A stretch of 64,000 nt of DNA from contig JBCDHW010000014.1 of NCBI GenBank assembly GCA_038749595.1, positions 10,891-74,890 on the forward strand, read 5' to 3'. The translations under genes and the position numbers were made by a program. The stretch's first letter is position 1; every line of letters begins with the position of its first letter. Below are positions 20,828 to 28,953 of this stretch, in pieces. This stretch comes from Parvularcula sp038749595 (GTDB taxonomy: Bacteria; Pseudomonadota; Alphaproteobacteria; Caulobacterales; Parvularculaceae). Below the pieces are notes generated by a model that saw nothing but the letters and a program-made list of their open reading frames with translations, was not told where the DNA came from and ran no database searches.

Positions 20828-21963
20828 CGGTTCGCGCCGAGCCTTGCGGGGACGTCCATCAGTAGCCGCCGGGCGAGGTAGTCCGGGTGCGCCTCAATCA
20901 GGCCGTCGGCGATGAACGGCGCTTCGGAGAAATAGGCGAGGGCCATGCCCGCCTGGTGGCAGGCGGAGATCGCGGCGCCGATCCGGCGGGAGGCGTCGAA
21001 CTTGGTGATGATGCAGCGGCGCACACCAATTTCGCCAAACGCTGCGACCCAGTCGGCATGCTCAGAAACATCGCCGGACGCTGGGATCACGAGGATCATC
21101 TCAGCACCGAGGGCTTCCCGGAAAGCGCGGAGTGCATGCACGTCCGCAGAGGCAAAGGGGCTGACCCCCGGCGTATCAAGAATAATCCCTTCGCCGGGCC
21201 GGTCCTGGCGCATGATCTGGGCCACGTCCCGCGGCTCCTCGACAGCCCAGAAACGCGTGTCGAGCGCGTCGGCGTAGGTCTGCATCTGCTCCACCGCGCC
21301 CGCTCGGCCCACGTCGGCGGATATAAACGCGAGGCGCCCGCCTTGCGCCGCAGCACTGGCTGCGATTTTCGCGGCGGACGACGTTTTCCCGGCGCCAGTT
21401 TGCCCGATCAGCATAATCGGCACGTCCCGGGCGATATTCAGGGGCGCAAACCGGAGCGTTTGGCTCAGCGCACCGGCCAGCAAGGCTGTCTCATCGCCGC
21501 GCCCGCCCATTTTATGGGCCGTATCGACAAGTGTCCTGATCAGCCCGGGCGTCAGGCCGTGTCGGCCCAGCTTATGGTCCCAAGACCGGAAAAGCGGATC
21601 ATTCTTGCTCGTGTCCCGGGTCAGCTTGCGCGAGAAGTCGCCGCGCAGAGCTTGGGCAGCATTCTGGCTCGGCGCCTGACCATATCCGCGATTGTCAGCG
21701 CTTCGGCCATCGGCGCGCGGTTCTTTGAGCCCACCGAGGCTCGGGGCAGCGGCCTGTTGCTGCTGGCGTCCACGGCCAAACAGGCCAGACGTTACCCCAC
21801 CTTCGCCTTTAAAAAGCGGCTCACCCTTGCGGATGCCGCGCATTTCGACGGAACCGTCGGGCCTGCGCCGGGTGGCAAGAACCACAGCGTCGGGGCCAAG
21901 GGCCTGGCGCATCGCGGCCTTGGCTTCTTCTACATTTGCACCGTGGAAGGTCTGATAACTCAT
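20824..21963 (-). CDS. flhF: Flagellar biosynthesis SRP-type GTPase FlhF
   Basis: FlhF, a signal-recognition-particle-like GTPase that sets flagellar position and number at the cell pole, 379 residues. The N terminus MSYQTFHGANVEEAKAAMRQ is typical of FlhF, so the start is set at 21963. A variable Gln/Gly-rich linker follows. The NG domain has GQTGAGKTSSAAKIA (P-loop), ADVGRAGAVEQMQTYADAL, LDTPG and TKFD. G3 reads DTPG instead of the usual DTAG. It is alone here, without flhA or flhG, but beside sciP, a flagellar/cell-cycle regulator. Confidence 0.9.
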   Translation of the reverse strand: MSYQTFHGANVEEAKAAMRQALGPDAVVLATRRRPDGSVEMRGIRKGEPLFKGEGGVTSGLFGRGRQQQQAAAPSLGGLKEPRADGRSADNRGYGQAPSQNAAQALRGDFSRKLTRDTSKNDPLFRSWDHKLGRHGLTPGLIRTLVDTAHKMGGRGDETALLAGALSQTLRFAPLNIARDVPIMLIGQTGAGKTSSAAKIAASAAAQGGRLAFISADVGRAGAVEQMQTYADALDTRFWAVEEPRDVAQIMRQDRPGEGIILDTPGVSPFASADVHALRAFREALGAEMILVIPASGDVSEHADWVAAFGEIGVRRCIITKFDASRRIGAAISACHQAGMALAYFSEAPFIADGLIEAHPDYLARRLLMDVPARLGANR

Positions 21964-22205
21964 CGCCGCCGCTGAACTTCTCTTCACGGAACGCAGGCTC
22001 GGATGAACCCAGTCCCAGGTTTCTACCCAACCACGCGCCACAGCCTGGTCCGGTAGACTCCCTAACGGTTCATAGCTCAGCCTGAAAGGTCCGCGCGTCA
22101 TAAGCTTCCGTCAAATGAGGAAGTTTCCCCCGTTTGACGCCCCAAATGACAGTTGGGGATGCACAGCGCGTGCCGGGCGCGGCGGCGGCCACGCCCTTTT
22201 TGAGC

Positions 22206-22490
22206 CTACTCGCGGTATTGCTGGACGCGGGTTGCGCGCAAACCCTGCATGCCGTGCTTGTCGATCGCCTTCTCCCAGGAGTGGAATTCCTCCTCGGTGA
22301 TGCGGTACCGTTCACAGGCGGCTTCAAAGCTCAGAAGGCCGCCGCGCACAGCGGACACCACTTCGGCTTTACGGCGGATCACCCAGCGTTTGGTGCTTGG
22401 TGCCGGCAAGTCGGCGAGCGTGAGCGGTGTCCCATCCGGACCGATCACATAAGGCTCGCGTTGCTGCCGGCGATGCATTGTCGCTTCCAT
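22206..22490 (-). CDS. sciP: CtrA inhibitor SciP (DUF1153)
   Basis: SciP, a small helix-turn-helix protein that binds CtrA and DNA to restrain CtrA-dependent genes, including flagellar ones, in swarmer cells. The core PYVIGPDGTPLTLADLPAP, KRWVIRRKAEVVSAVRGGLL and GLRATRVQQYR closely matches the Caulobacter protein as I remember it. ATG codons at 22496, 22490 and 22478 are all possible. 22490 has GGGGA at good spacing, giving 94 residues. It lies 242 nt upstream of flhF on the same strand. A CtrA-box-like site is 75 nt upstream. Confidence 0.93.
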   Translation of the reverse strand: MEATMHRRQQREPYVIGPDGTPLTLADLPAPSTKRWVIRRKAEVVSAVRGGLLSFEAACERYRITEEEFHSWEKAIDKHGMQGLRATRVQQYRE

Positions 22491-22564
22491 TATCATCCCC
22501 ACGAAAGACCACCCCCACGGCGGACACACAGCTACTCTTCAAGGGTGATAATACATAACGGCAG

Positions 22565-22580
22565 CTAAGAGTGTTCTAAC
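22565..22580. promoter_or_regulatory. Degenerate CtrA-box-like site upstream of sciP
   Basis: The sequence is CTAA, 7 nt, CTAAC, against the CtrA consensus TTAA-N7-TTAAC. Both half-sites differ only in the first base and the spacing is exact. It lies 75 nt ahead of the sciP start. SciP genes are CtrA targets in Caulobacter, which makes the position meaningful, but two mismatches in a short motif can arise by chance. Confidence 0.25.
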
Positions 22581-22769
22581 GGGGAAGGTGAAAGCGCCGT
22601 GAACCCTCTGACAAAATTGCGCTTTTTTCGCGCTAATGTGTGTCGAGGTGGTACATTTCAGTGCTTTTGCCGGTCTCTTTGTGTCAATGTGGGCTCTGGC
22701 CTGTTGACCGGGAGATGCCTAACGCGCGCTCATGGTCGGGCGGTCTTCACTCAAGGCTGAGGGAGTTAA

Positions 22770-23792
22770 ATGTTGCGTTTTGACCTTCTGCGGGCGTGTC
22801 TCGTCGCTGCCGTGACGAGTTTAGCCGCACCAAATGCAGGCTTCGCATCCGAATGGGATCGCGGCGCGGTTCTTCAGGCGTTCGATGACGATCCTCATGA
22901 GGATCTCCACGCCGTTGTCGTGATGCAAGGCGGAAAGATCGTTGCCGAGCGCTACTACGCGGAGAGCGGGCCCGAGACACTGGTCGACATCCGATCTGCC
23001 GGGAAGAGCGTGACATCGCTGCTCGTGGGCATTGCGCTTGACGAGGGTCTGATCACCAGTCTCGACGACAAGGTGTCGAGTTATTGGCCCGAGGCAGCGG
23101 GTAAGGACATTGGCGCGGCGCGCCTCGCGGACATCCTCACCATGCGGAGCGGGCTTGATGCCGACGCCGATGACGAAAGCTCCTCGGGGTACGAGGATCA
23201 CATGGATCGCTCGGATAACCCGTTGGCATTCGCGCTGACCGTGCCCAAGGCGACCGAACCAGGGACCCGCTACGTCTACAACTCTCTCGCCGCTTACACC
23301 GCCGGGATCGTGGTCAGCCGCGCGGCCGGGATGTCGCTTGAGGACTTCGCGAAGGAAAAGCTTTTCGCGCCTCTGGGGATCGCCCGGTGGGATTGGCAGG
23401 AAGACGCCAGCGGCATCACCAAAGGACAGGGAAACTTGTTCTTCACCGCAAGAGGGCTGGCGAAGATCGGGTCGATGCTCCTCGCTGAAGGCACGGTCAA
23501 CGGACAGCAGATCGTCAGCCAGCGATGGATCCGCGAGAGTTTCGCGCCGCGGGTCGACATCTCCGAGGTCAATTCCTCGGCGCAAAGCTACGGGTATTAC
23601 TGGTACCGCCAAACCTACACCGTTGGCGGAAAGCCGACCGAGGTGATCTTCGCGTCGGGCAATGGCGGCAATAAGCTGTACCTGGTGCCTGATCAAAACC
23701 TGTCGATCGCCGTTCTCTCCTCAGCCTACGGTCAGGGGAGGGGACATCGCCGATCGCGCCAGATCATCCGAGCGGTCATCGGCCCTGAATAG
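22770..23792 (+). CDS. Exported serine hydrolase of the beta-lactamase/DD-peptidase (class C) fold
   Basis: A 340-residue protein with a signal peptide (about 1-26, ending GFAS). Active-site motifs of the class C beta-lactamase/esterase family are SAGK (DIRSAGKSVTSLLVG, S-x-x-K, about 75-78) and Y-x-N (RYVYNSLAAY). A late GNGGNKLYLVP block replaces the KTG strand. A GAGGGAG site precedes the ATG. Such proteins include esterases, D-aminopeptidases and penicillin-binding relatives, so antibiotic resistance should not be assumed. It is in the same direction as aspS. Confidence 0.85.
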   Translation: MLRFDLLRACLVAAVTSLAAPNAGFASEWDRGAVLQAFDDDPHEDLHAVVVMQGGKIVAERYYAESGPETLVDIRSAGKSVTSLLVGIALDEGLITSLDDKVSSYWPEAAGKDIGAARLADILTMRSGLDADADDESSSGYEDHMDRSDNPLAFALTVPKATEPGTRYVYNSLAAYTAGIVVSRAAGMSLEDFAKEKLFAPLGIARWDWQEDASGITKGQGNLFFTARGLAKIGSMLLAEGTVNGQQIVSQRWIRESFAPRVDISEVNSSAQSYGYYWYRQTYTVGGKPTEVIFASGNGGNKLYLVPDQNLSIAVLSSAYGQGRGHRRSRQIIRAVIGPE

Positions 23793-23876
23793 CACGCAAC
23801 GCCTCTGGGTGCTTGACCGCCGGGCGCGGCGTTGCCATGGCTCGCCGCTCAGCACGGCAAAAGGATTCTCTCGGCG

Positions 23877-25820
23877 ATGCATGCTTATCGGACCCACCAT
23901 TGCGGCGCGCTGCGCGCCTCTGACGTTGGCGCAGAGGTGCGCCTTTCAGGCTGGGTGCACCGGAAGCGGGACCACGGCGGCATTCTCTTTATCGACCTGC
24001 GCGACCATTACGGCCTGACGCAGATCCTTTGCGAGCCGGAGAGCCCGTTCTTCAAGGACGTGGACGCGGTCCGCGCGGAAAGCTGCATCCGCATCGACGG
24101 TAATGTCGTCGCGCGGGCGGACGATGCCAAGAACCCGAACCTCGCCACCGGCGAGATCGAGGTGCGGATCACGAAGTTCGAGGTGATGAGCGCGGCGGGC
24201 GATCTGCCCCTACCGGTGTTCCAAGAGCCCGACTATCCCGAAGACATCCGTATGCGGCACCGGTACTTAGACCTGCGCCGCGAGACGATGCACAAGAACA
24301 TCGTCCTGCGCTCGGACGTCATCAAGAACATCCGCCGCGGCATGGAAGATGCGGGGTTCACGGAGTATCAGACGCCGATCCTGACGGCGAGCTCGCCAGA
24401 AGGCGCGCGCGACTTCCTGGTGCCCAGCCGTCTTCATGCCGGTAAGTTCTTCGCGCTGCCCCAGGCGCCGCAGATCTTCAAACAGCTGATCATGGTCTCG
24501 GGCTTTGACCGCTATTTCCAGATCGCGCCGTGCTTCCGGGACGAAGATGCCCGTGCCGACCGCTCAGCCGGTGAGTTCTACCAGCTCGACATCGAGATGA
24601 GCTTCGTTGAGCAGCAAGAGGTCTTCGACACCACCGGTCCTGTCGTGGCCGCTGCATTCGAAGCCTTCGCCGGCGAGCGCAAAGTCGACCCTTACCAGAG
24701 CTGGCAAAAAATTCCGTACGCGGAATCGATGCTAAAATACGGCTCGGACAAACCAGACCTCCGTGTACCCCTCGAAATGCAGGTGGTGACCGAGCACTTC
24801 AAAGGCTCGGGCTTCAAGATCTTCGCTTCTATGGCCGAAGACCCTGAAAAGCAGATCCGCGCCATCCCCGCGCCCCAAGGGGGCAGCCGGGCGTTCTGTG
24901 ATCGGATGAATTCCTGGGCGCAGAAGGCTGGCCTGCCCGGCATGGGCTACATTATCTTCAAAGAAAATGGTGGGTACCAACCAACAGACATAGACAAGGA
25001 GCTGTTCATTCGCCTTGCTGCCAAAAGCGGCACCGCTCAGCAGCAAGGGGAGATGGATCATCTCTTTGACAAGTGGTTTGAAGGCCAGGGACCACTAGCC
25101 AAAAACATTGGGCCCGAGCGAACAGAGGCACTACGCCTTCAGCTCGGCCTGCAGGCAGGCGACGCGGCGTTCTTCCTCGCGGGCAAGCCCGCCGAGTTTG
25201 AGAAAGTCGCCGGAGCCGCGCGGGTGGAGATCGCGACCCAGCTCCACGAGCAGGGCAAGACCATGCCTGATGGCACGCCCATCTTTGACGAGCATCGCTT
25301 CGCGTTTTGCTGGATCGTCGACTTCCCGATGTACGAATGGGACGAAGAGCACAAAAAGGTAGAGTTCGGCCACAACCCTTTCTCGATGCCCCAGGGCGGT
25401 GTCGAGGCGCTCGAAGCGGCGTCTACGGACGAAGAGGTCTTGGCGCTAAAAGCGAACCAGTACGACCTCGTCTGCAACGGTTACGAGATGGCCTCCGGCG
25501 CGGTGCGGAACCACAAGCCCGAAGTGATGTACGCGGCCTTTGCCAAAGCAGGCTACGGCCCAGACGTGGTCGAAAACGAATTTGGCGGTATGCTGAACGC
25601 TTTCAAATTTGGCGCGCCGCCCCACGGCGGGATCGCCTACGGCATTGACCGGATCGTCATGCTCCTTGCCGGGGTTGAGAACATCCGTGAGGTGACGATG
25701 TTCCCGCTGACCCAAAACGCCGAAGATCTCCTCCTCGGCGCGCCGTCCGAGCCATCGGAAGAGCAGCTCAAGGACGTCCATATCCGCGTGGTGAAACCGA
25801 TCGTCGAGGCCAAAGACTAA
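23877..25820 (+). CDS. aspS: Aspartyl-tRNA synthetase with an unusual insertion
   Basis: Class II synthetase charging tRNA-Asp, 647 residues against about 590-600 in most bacteria. The N-terminal anticodon-binding OB fold (VRLSGWVHRKRDHGGILFIDLRDHYG), motif 2 (FQIAPCFRDEDARADRSAGEFYQLD) and motif 3 (GGIAYGIDRIVMLL) are intact. The extra length is mainly about 40 residues (roughly 363-403) in the GAD region, between GMGYI and GPLAKN, plus a few around 455. The inserted stretch uses codons such as ATA, ACA and CTA that its surroundings avoid. The start at 23877 (MHAYRTHHCGALRASDVG) matches the family. Confidence 0.95.
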   Translation: MHAYRTHHCGALRASDVGAEVRLSGWVHRKRDHGGILFIDLRDHYGLTQILCEPESPFFKDVDAVRAESCIRIDGNVVARADDAKNPNLATGEIEVRITKFEVMSAAGDLPLPVFQEPDYPEDIRMRHRYLDLRRETMHKNIVLRSDVIKNIRRGMEDAGFTEYQTPILTASSPEGARDFLVPSRLHAGKFFALPQAPQIFKQLIMVSGFDRYFQIAPCFRDEDARADRSAGEFYQLDIEMSFVEQQEVFDTTGPVVAAAFEAFAGERKVDPYQSWQKIPYAESMLKYGSDKPDLRVPLEMQVVTEHFKGSGFKIFASMAEDPEKQIRAIPAPQGGSRAFCDRMNSWAQKAGLPGMGYIIFKENGGYQPTDIDKELFIRLAAKSGTAQQQGEMDHLFDKWFEGQGPLAKNIGPERTEALRLQLGLQAGDAAFFLAGKPAEFEKVAGAARVEIATQLHEQGKTMPDGTPIFDEHRFAFCWIVDFPMYEWDEEHKKVEFGHNPFSMPQGGVEALEAASTDEEVLALKANQYDLVCNGYEMASGAVRNHKPEVMYAAFAKAGYGPDVVENEFGGMLNAFKFGAPPHGGIAYGIDRIVMLLAGVENIREVTMFPLTQNAEDLLLGAPSEPSEEQLKDVHIRVVKPIVEAKD

Positions 25821-25835
25821 CGGGAGCGCGCGGCG

Positions 25836-26348
25836 ATGATCAGTGCAGCCCTCTTACTCCTCACCAGCGCCTCAGCATCACCGCAAGCGGCCGAAGAGGC
25901 AGAAGTGCTCGCTGTCGTCGACGCCTTTTTCGAGGCCTACTACGCCAAAGACGTCGACGGTTTTTACGCCACGTTGATGGACGATGCACGCGGCCGATCG
26001 GTGCGCCCTGACGGAGCAGGGGGCCTCAAGATCTCCCCCAACGCGCCCGTCGCCGAGGTGTTCGGCGATCTCAGCCAATTTCCCACCGTGGTCGAAGTCT
26101 ATTGGGATCCGGAAGTCCGGATCAGAGGCGGCGTCGCCCAGTTCTGGGCGCCTTATTATCTCGAGGTTAACGGCGTCCCCATCCATTGCGGCATCGATGC
26201 GTTTACACTCATTCAGTCTACGGAGGGTTGGAAGCTGCACTCCCTCGACTATACCGCTGAGCCTGACGCCTGCAGCGCCTTGGGGTATGACCGAGCGAAC
26301 GAGGACTTGCGCCCCCGTTCGCTGGTTGGGCAATTGAGCAAAGACTGA
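25836..26348 (+). CDS. Exported NTF2/SnoaL-like protein
   Basis: A 170-residue protein with a short signal peptide (MISAALLLLTSASASPQA) and a cone-shaped NTF2/SnoaL-type domain, recognised from the opening helix pattern VLAVVDAFFEAYYAKDVDGFYATLMDDARG and closing beta strands APYYLEVNG and EGWKLHSLDY. The family covers isomerases, binding proteins and ketosteroid-isomerase-like proteins, so no reaction can be named. It begins 15 nt after aspS and is probably on the same transcript. Confidence 0.68.
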   Translation: MISAALLLLTSASASPQAAEEAEVLAVVDAFFEAYYAKDVDGFYATLMDDARGRSVRPDGAGGLKISPNAPVAEVFGDLSQFPTVVEVYWDPEVRIRGGVAQFWAPYYLEVNGVPIHCGIDAFTLIQSTEGWKLHSLDYTAEPDACSALGYDRANEDLRPRSLVGQLSKD

Positions 26349-26549
26349 GAGGGCATCAAAAGTCTTCGCTCTTGGGGCTTGGGAGAAACGTCAGGTCGGT
26401 GTGTTCACACGAACCATGGCCATATCGGGTACCGGCGCGATTTGCAGGACAGGGAGGAGAAGAAGAGCCGAAGCCCAATCGATGTTTTGGGGCGCACCGA
26501 TCAGACTTCGGCCCACGCACCGGCCCCGAAATGGCCATGGTGGACGCGT

Positions 26550-26714
26550 TTACTCGTTGGTGGCGAACCCGTCACAGGCGGTGTTGTCATAACCTTCTTT
26601 ACACAGAAAGCTTTGGCACTGGTTCTGCATCACCGGGTCGTTGGCGTAAGCTTGGCCGACCAGCGTTGTCGGATCAGTCATCAGTAAGCAGAGCTCTTCA
26701 AATTCTTCCCGCAT
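26550..26714 (-). CDS. Small four-cysteine protein (54 aa)
   Basis: This short frame begins MREEFEELCLLMTDPTTLVG and ends CDGFATNE, with Cys at 9, 33, 38 and 47. A perfect GGAGG lies 5 nt before the ATG, stronger than for most genes here. No signal peptide or membrane helix is seen. The cysteines could bind a metal or form disulfides. It is the only convincing coding signal in the 465-nt gap between the NTF2-like gene and the next gene; the rest of that gap (26349-26549 and 26715-26813) shows nothing I recognise. Confidence 0.55.
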   Translation of the reverse strand: MREEFEELCLLMTDPTTLVGQAYANDPVMQNQCQSFLCKEGYDNTACDGFATNE

Positions 26715-26813
26715 CGGAACCTCCGTTGGTTGGGGCCACCTCGTGGTGCCACATCCAACTGTTCGGGGGGAAACAGGAAAAGTTGCAGCCTGAAATCGAG
26801 AAATCCGATTTCT

Positions 26814-27293
26814 TCAGATGTCCCTGTCCTCAGGCTCGATTTTCCCGTCCGGCGTCCAGGCGAGCCATAGCCGATCGACCATCCAATCGCCTTGGTCACG
26901 CCGCACAATCATCTCGACAACCACGACCCCGCCGGTCAGCCGCGCCTGGGCCCCGCACCCGAAGATCAAGAACGGGCGTCCCGACGGCCTGTTGATGGTC
27001 TGGGCGTTGGGGCAGATGAAGCTCTCGGCCTCGACCAAGGTGCCGTATTCGTTGAGGAACAGCTCGCGCAGCGCCACATAGTCCGGGTTGGTCGCACGCA
27101 AATCCGGCGACTGCTCCGCCTCGATAATCGCGGGATCCCACTCGGCAGCATAAGCCTCGAAGGTCTCTGAAGCATAGGTCGCGGCCTGTCCGCTTTGGGA
27201 GACGAAGATGCCAATCAAGGCGCCGAATGAGATGACCATCACGACGACAAAGGCGACGGCGAGTATCCCAACTAAAGCAAAGACCCTGGTCAT
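26814..27293 (-). CDS. Single-span membrane protein of unknown function
   Basis: A 159-residue protein with an N-terminal membrane helix (about 4-34), then a soluble, probably periplasmic domain with two Cys (SFICPNA and FGCGAQ) and a C-terminal antiparallel-strand pattern (GGVVVVEMIVRRDQGDWMVDRLWLAWTPDG, read in parts). The ATG at 27293 has GGGG upstream and places the helix at the N terminus; a GTG at 27332 would add 13 residues. It lies downstream of the ccmG-like gene on the same strand. Confidence 0.65.
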   Translation of the reverse strand: MTRVFALVGILAVAFVVVMVISFGALIGIFVSQSGQAATYASETFEAYAAEWDPAIIEAEQSPDLRATNPDYVALRELFLNEYGTLVEAESFICPNAQTINRPSGRPFLIFGCGAQARLTGGVVVVEMIVRRDQGDWMVDRLWLAWTPDGKIEPEDRDI

Positions 27294-27359
27294 CCCGGCA
27301 CCCCACAGCTCACGGTAGAGTGATAAGAGCACGGCAGTGCGACGACGAAAAGACCTCGG

Positions 27360-27947
27360 TTAATTTCCGCTCACAGTTTGCGGGCGCGCTACGGGCGGCT
27401 CTGGCCTCACAAACGGTTCCGCCTCAAGTTCGGCAACCAGAGGTCCCAGGGTCCTCCGCCAGAGGCGCTCGGTGACGGGACCGGCAAAGCGATAACGGAT
27501 GACGCCGTTCTTATCGATCACAAACGTCTCAGGCGCACCCGTCACGCCAAATTCGACCACCGCGCGGCCCGTTTGGTCGAGGCCCACTTCCTCATAAGGG
27601 TTGCCATAGCGCTCGAGCCACTGCGCCGCCGCCTCGGGCGTATCGTTCCATGCAAGGCCGTAGATCAAGACGCCTTGCTCTCGCAGCTCGAGGAAGAGCG
27701 GGTGCTCGTAAAGGCAGTTCACGCACCAACTCCCCCAGACATTCACGAGGCTCACTTGCCCCGTTAGCACCCCAGGCTGGAAAGGGCCGCGGTGCCGGGG
27801 GATCGGCTCGAGGGTCACCGTCGGCGCCTTTTGCCCGATCAGGGCCGAGGGGATCGCGGTGCCATCAATCACGGTCACGCCGCGGAAGGCGAACACTGCG
27901 ACCACGGTAAACATCAGGGCAGGCAGAACCAGAAGCTTTTTGTTCAT
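27360..27947 (-). CDS. CcmG/DsbE-type periplasmic thioredoxin
   Basis: A 195-residue membrane-anchored thioredoxin-fold protein, in the family that reduces apocytochrome c during haem attachment. One N-terminal helix (about 4-22) is followed by the fold with GSWCVNCLYEHP near residue 72 and the cis-Pro loop GAPETFVIDKNG. The active site is WCVNC rather than the usual WCxPC, so its redox potential may be shifted. The C-terminal tail is Pro-rich. No other ccm gene is nearby. Confidence 0.83.
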   Translation of the reverse strand: MNKKLLVLPALMFTVVAVFAFRGVTVIDGTAIPSALIGQKAPTVTLEPIPRHRGPFQPGVLTGQVSLVNVWGSWCVNCLYEHPLFLELREQGVLIYGLAWNDTPEAAAQWLERYGNPYEEVGLDQTGRAVVEFGVTGAPETFVIDKNGVIRYRFAGPVTERLWRRTLGPLVAELEAEPFVRPEPPVARPQTVSGN

Positions 27948-28102
27948 GCGCCCTATGTGGCCCGGGTGGCCGAGCGAATGAAGCCCCCGCGGGCGGTTCG
28001 CGGGATTTTACAGATGACCCTCTTGCAATGTGTCGGGACAGTTCTTTTATCGAATAACGTGATCAAAAACGCGGCTGGCGCGATTTTCAGAGAGGGCTGA
28101 CT

Positions 28103-28492
28103 ATGGAAGAGATCGAAGAGCGTCGTTCTGGCGGGGGCGTATGGAAGTTTCTGCTCTTCTTGATGATCGTTGCTGTGGCGATGGGAACCTATGCAGCCTA
28201 CCAGTGGGGTGACGGCGTGGTCACCATCAATGACCGTGCCATCAGCGAGTTCCAGCCATGGGAAGTTGTCGGCGGCGTGATCATCGGCATCCTCGGTCTG
28301 CTGGTGGGCCTCTTAGCAGGCGTGATTGGCCTTTTGATCGGGCTTGGCGCGGCGATCCTGGCGATCTCCTTGGCGATGCTCGGTATTTTGAGCGGAGTTT
28401 TCATCACAGCAGGGGTCCTGCTCGGGCCATTTCTTCTGCTCGCGGCCGTGATCCTGCTCATGCGGCGCCGGACCAACCCCGAGGTCATTTAG
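28103..28492 (+). CDS. Membrane protein, first gene of a four-gene small cassette
   Basis: A 129-residue protein with an N-terminal charged segment, one helix (about 13-33) and then a long Gly/Leu/Ile-rich hydrophobic region (about 54-118) likely to form two or three more helices, ending RRRTNPEVI. AGAGAGGG lies before the ATG. I do not recognise a family, although the organisation recalls phage-shock/stress membrane proteins. It is followed by two very small membrane proteins and a YbjQ-type protein on the same strand. Confidence 0.65.
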   Translation: MEEIEERRSGGGVWKFLLFLMIVAVAMGTYAAYQWGDGVVTINDRAISEFQPWEVVGGVIIGILGLLVGLLAGVIGLLIGLGAAILAISLAMLGILSGVFITAGVLLGPFLLLAAVILLMRRRTNPEVI

Positions 28493-28573
28493 GCGCCGAA
28501 GCCGGTACGCCGCGCGGCGAACGCTGACGCCGCGAGCTCAGTCAGCGGTTCAGTTCGAGAGGAGGGCGTGACC

Positions 28574-28726
28574 ATGTGGTTCGGAGTTTTGTGGTGGTGC
28601 TTTGATGACCATCTCGCCGCCGCACTCGAAAAACCGGGGCTGGGAACGTTGCCGATCTGGCTGCCGTTCTTGGTGGGCATCGCGTTTAGCACCACGGTCA
28701 GCGTCTCGCGCGGCCGTCGAGACTGA
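28574..28726 (+). CDS. Small Trp-rich membrane protein (50 aa)
   Basis: A short frame beginning MWFGVLWWCFDDHLAAALEK and ending STTVSVSRGRRD. A hydrophobic helix spans about residues 25-43 (LPIWLPFLVGIAFSTTVSV) with a basic C-terminal end. GGAGGG lies 8 nt before the ATG. Its stop is 13 nt before the next gene. Good ribosome site, spacing and membrane character all support a real gene. No family known to me. Confidence 0.55.
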   Translation: MWFGVLWWCFDDHLAAALEKPGLGTLPIWLPFLVGIAFSTTVSVSRGRRD

Positions 28727-28739
28727 GGAGGACTTTCAG

Positions 28740-28949
28740 ATGTCACTTGGAAATCTAGCGCTCGCGATCTTCGTGTTCGCCACCGGGCTCTACGCCCTTC
28801 TTCTTATCATGGGGATGATCGCCCTCTTCCCCGAAGGCATCATCGGTCTTGTGGTGTTGGGCATCGCCCTGTTCTTTATTGGCAGCGTTACCGCCCAGCG
28901 GCTGCGCAACAAAGAAGACCGCCATTACGTTGAGAATGTGAAGGAGTAA
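28740..28949 (+). CDS. Small membrane protein (69 aa)
   Basis: A short protein starting MSLGNLALAIFVFATGLYAL with two membrane helices (about 4-28 and 32-50), then a polar tail QRLRNKEDRHYVENVKE. GAGGAG precedes the ATG at 28740; longer upstream frames overlap the preceding small gene and are not preferred. It ends 4 nt before the YbjQ-type gene, so the two are probably coupled. Confidence 0.65.
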   Translation: MSLGNLALAIFVFATGLYALLLIMGMIALFPEGIIGLVVLGIALFFIGSVTAQRLRNKEDRHYVENVKE

Positions 28950-28953
28950 GCGG

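Noticed and set aside
22770..23792. Beta-lactamase (antibiotic resistance) call
   Set aside because: Only the general class C fold motifs are present (SxxK, YxN); many such proteins are esterases or peptidases.
28073..28089. TGGCGCGA sequence like a -24 element before the small membrane cassette
   Set aside because: The expected -12 element reads TCAG instead of TTGC and would fall on the ribosome site.
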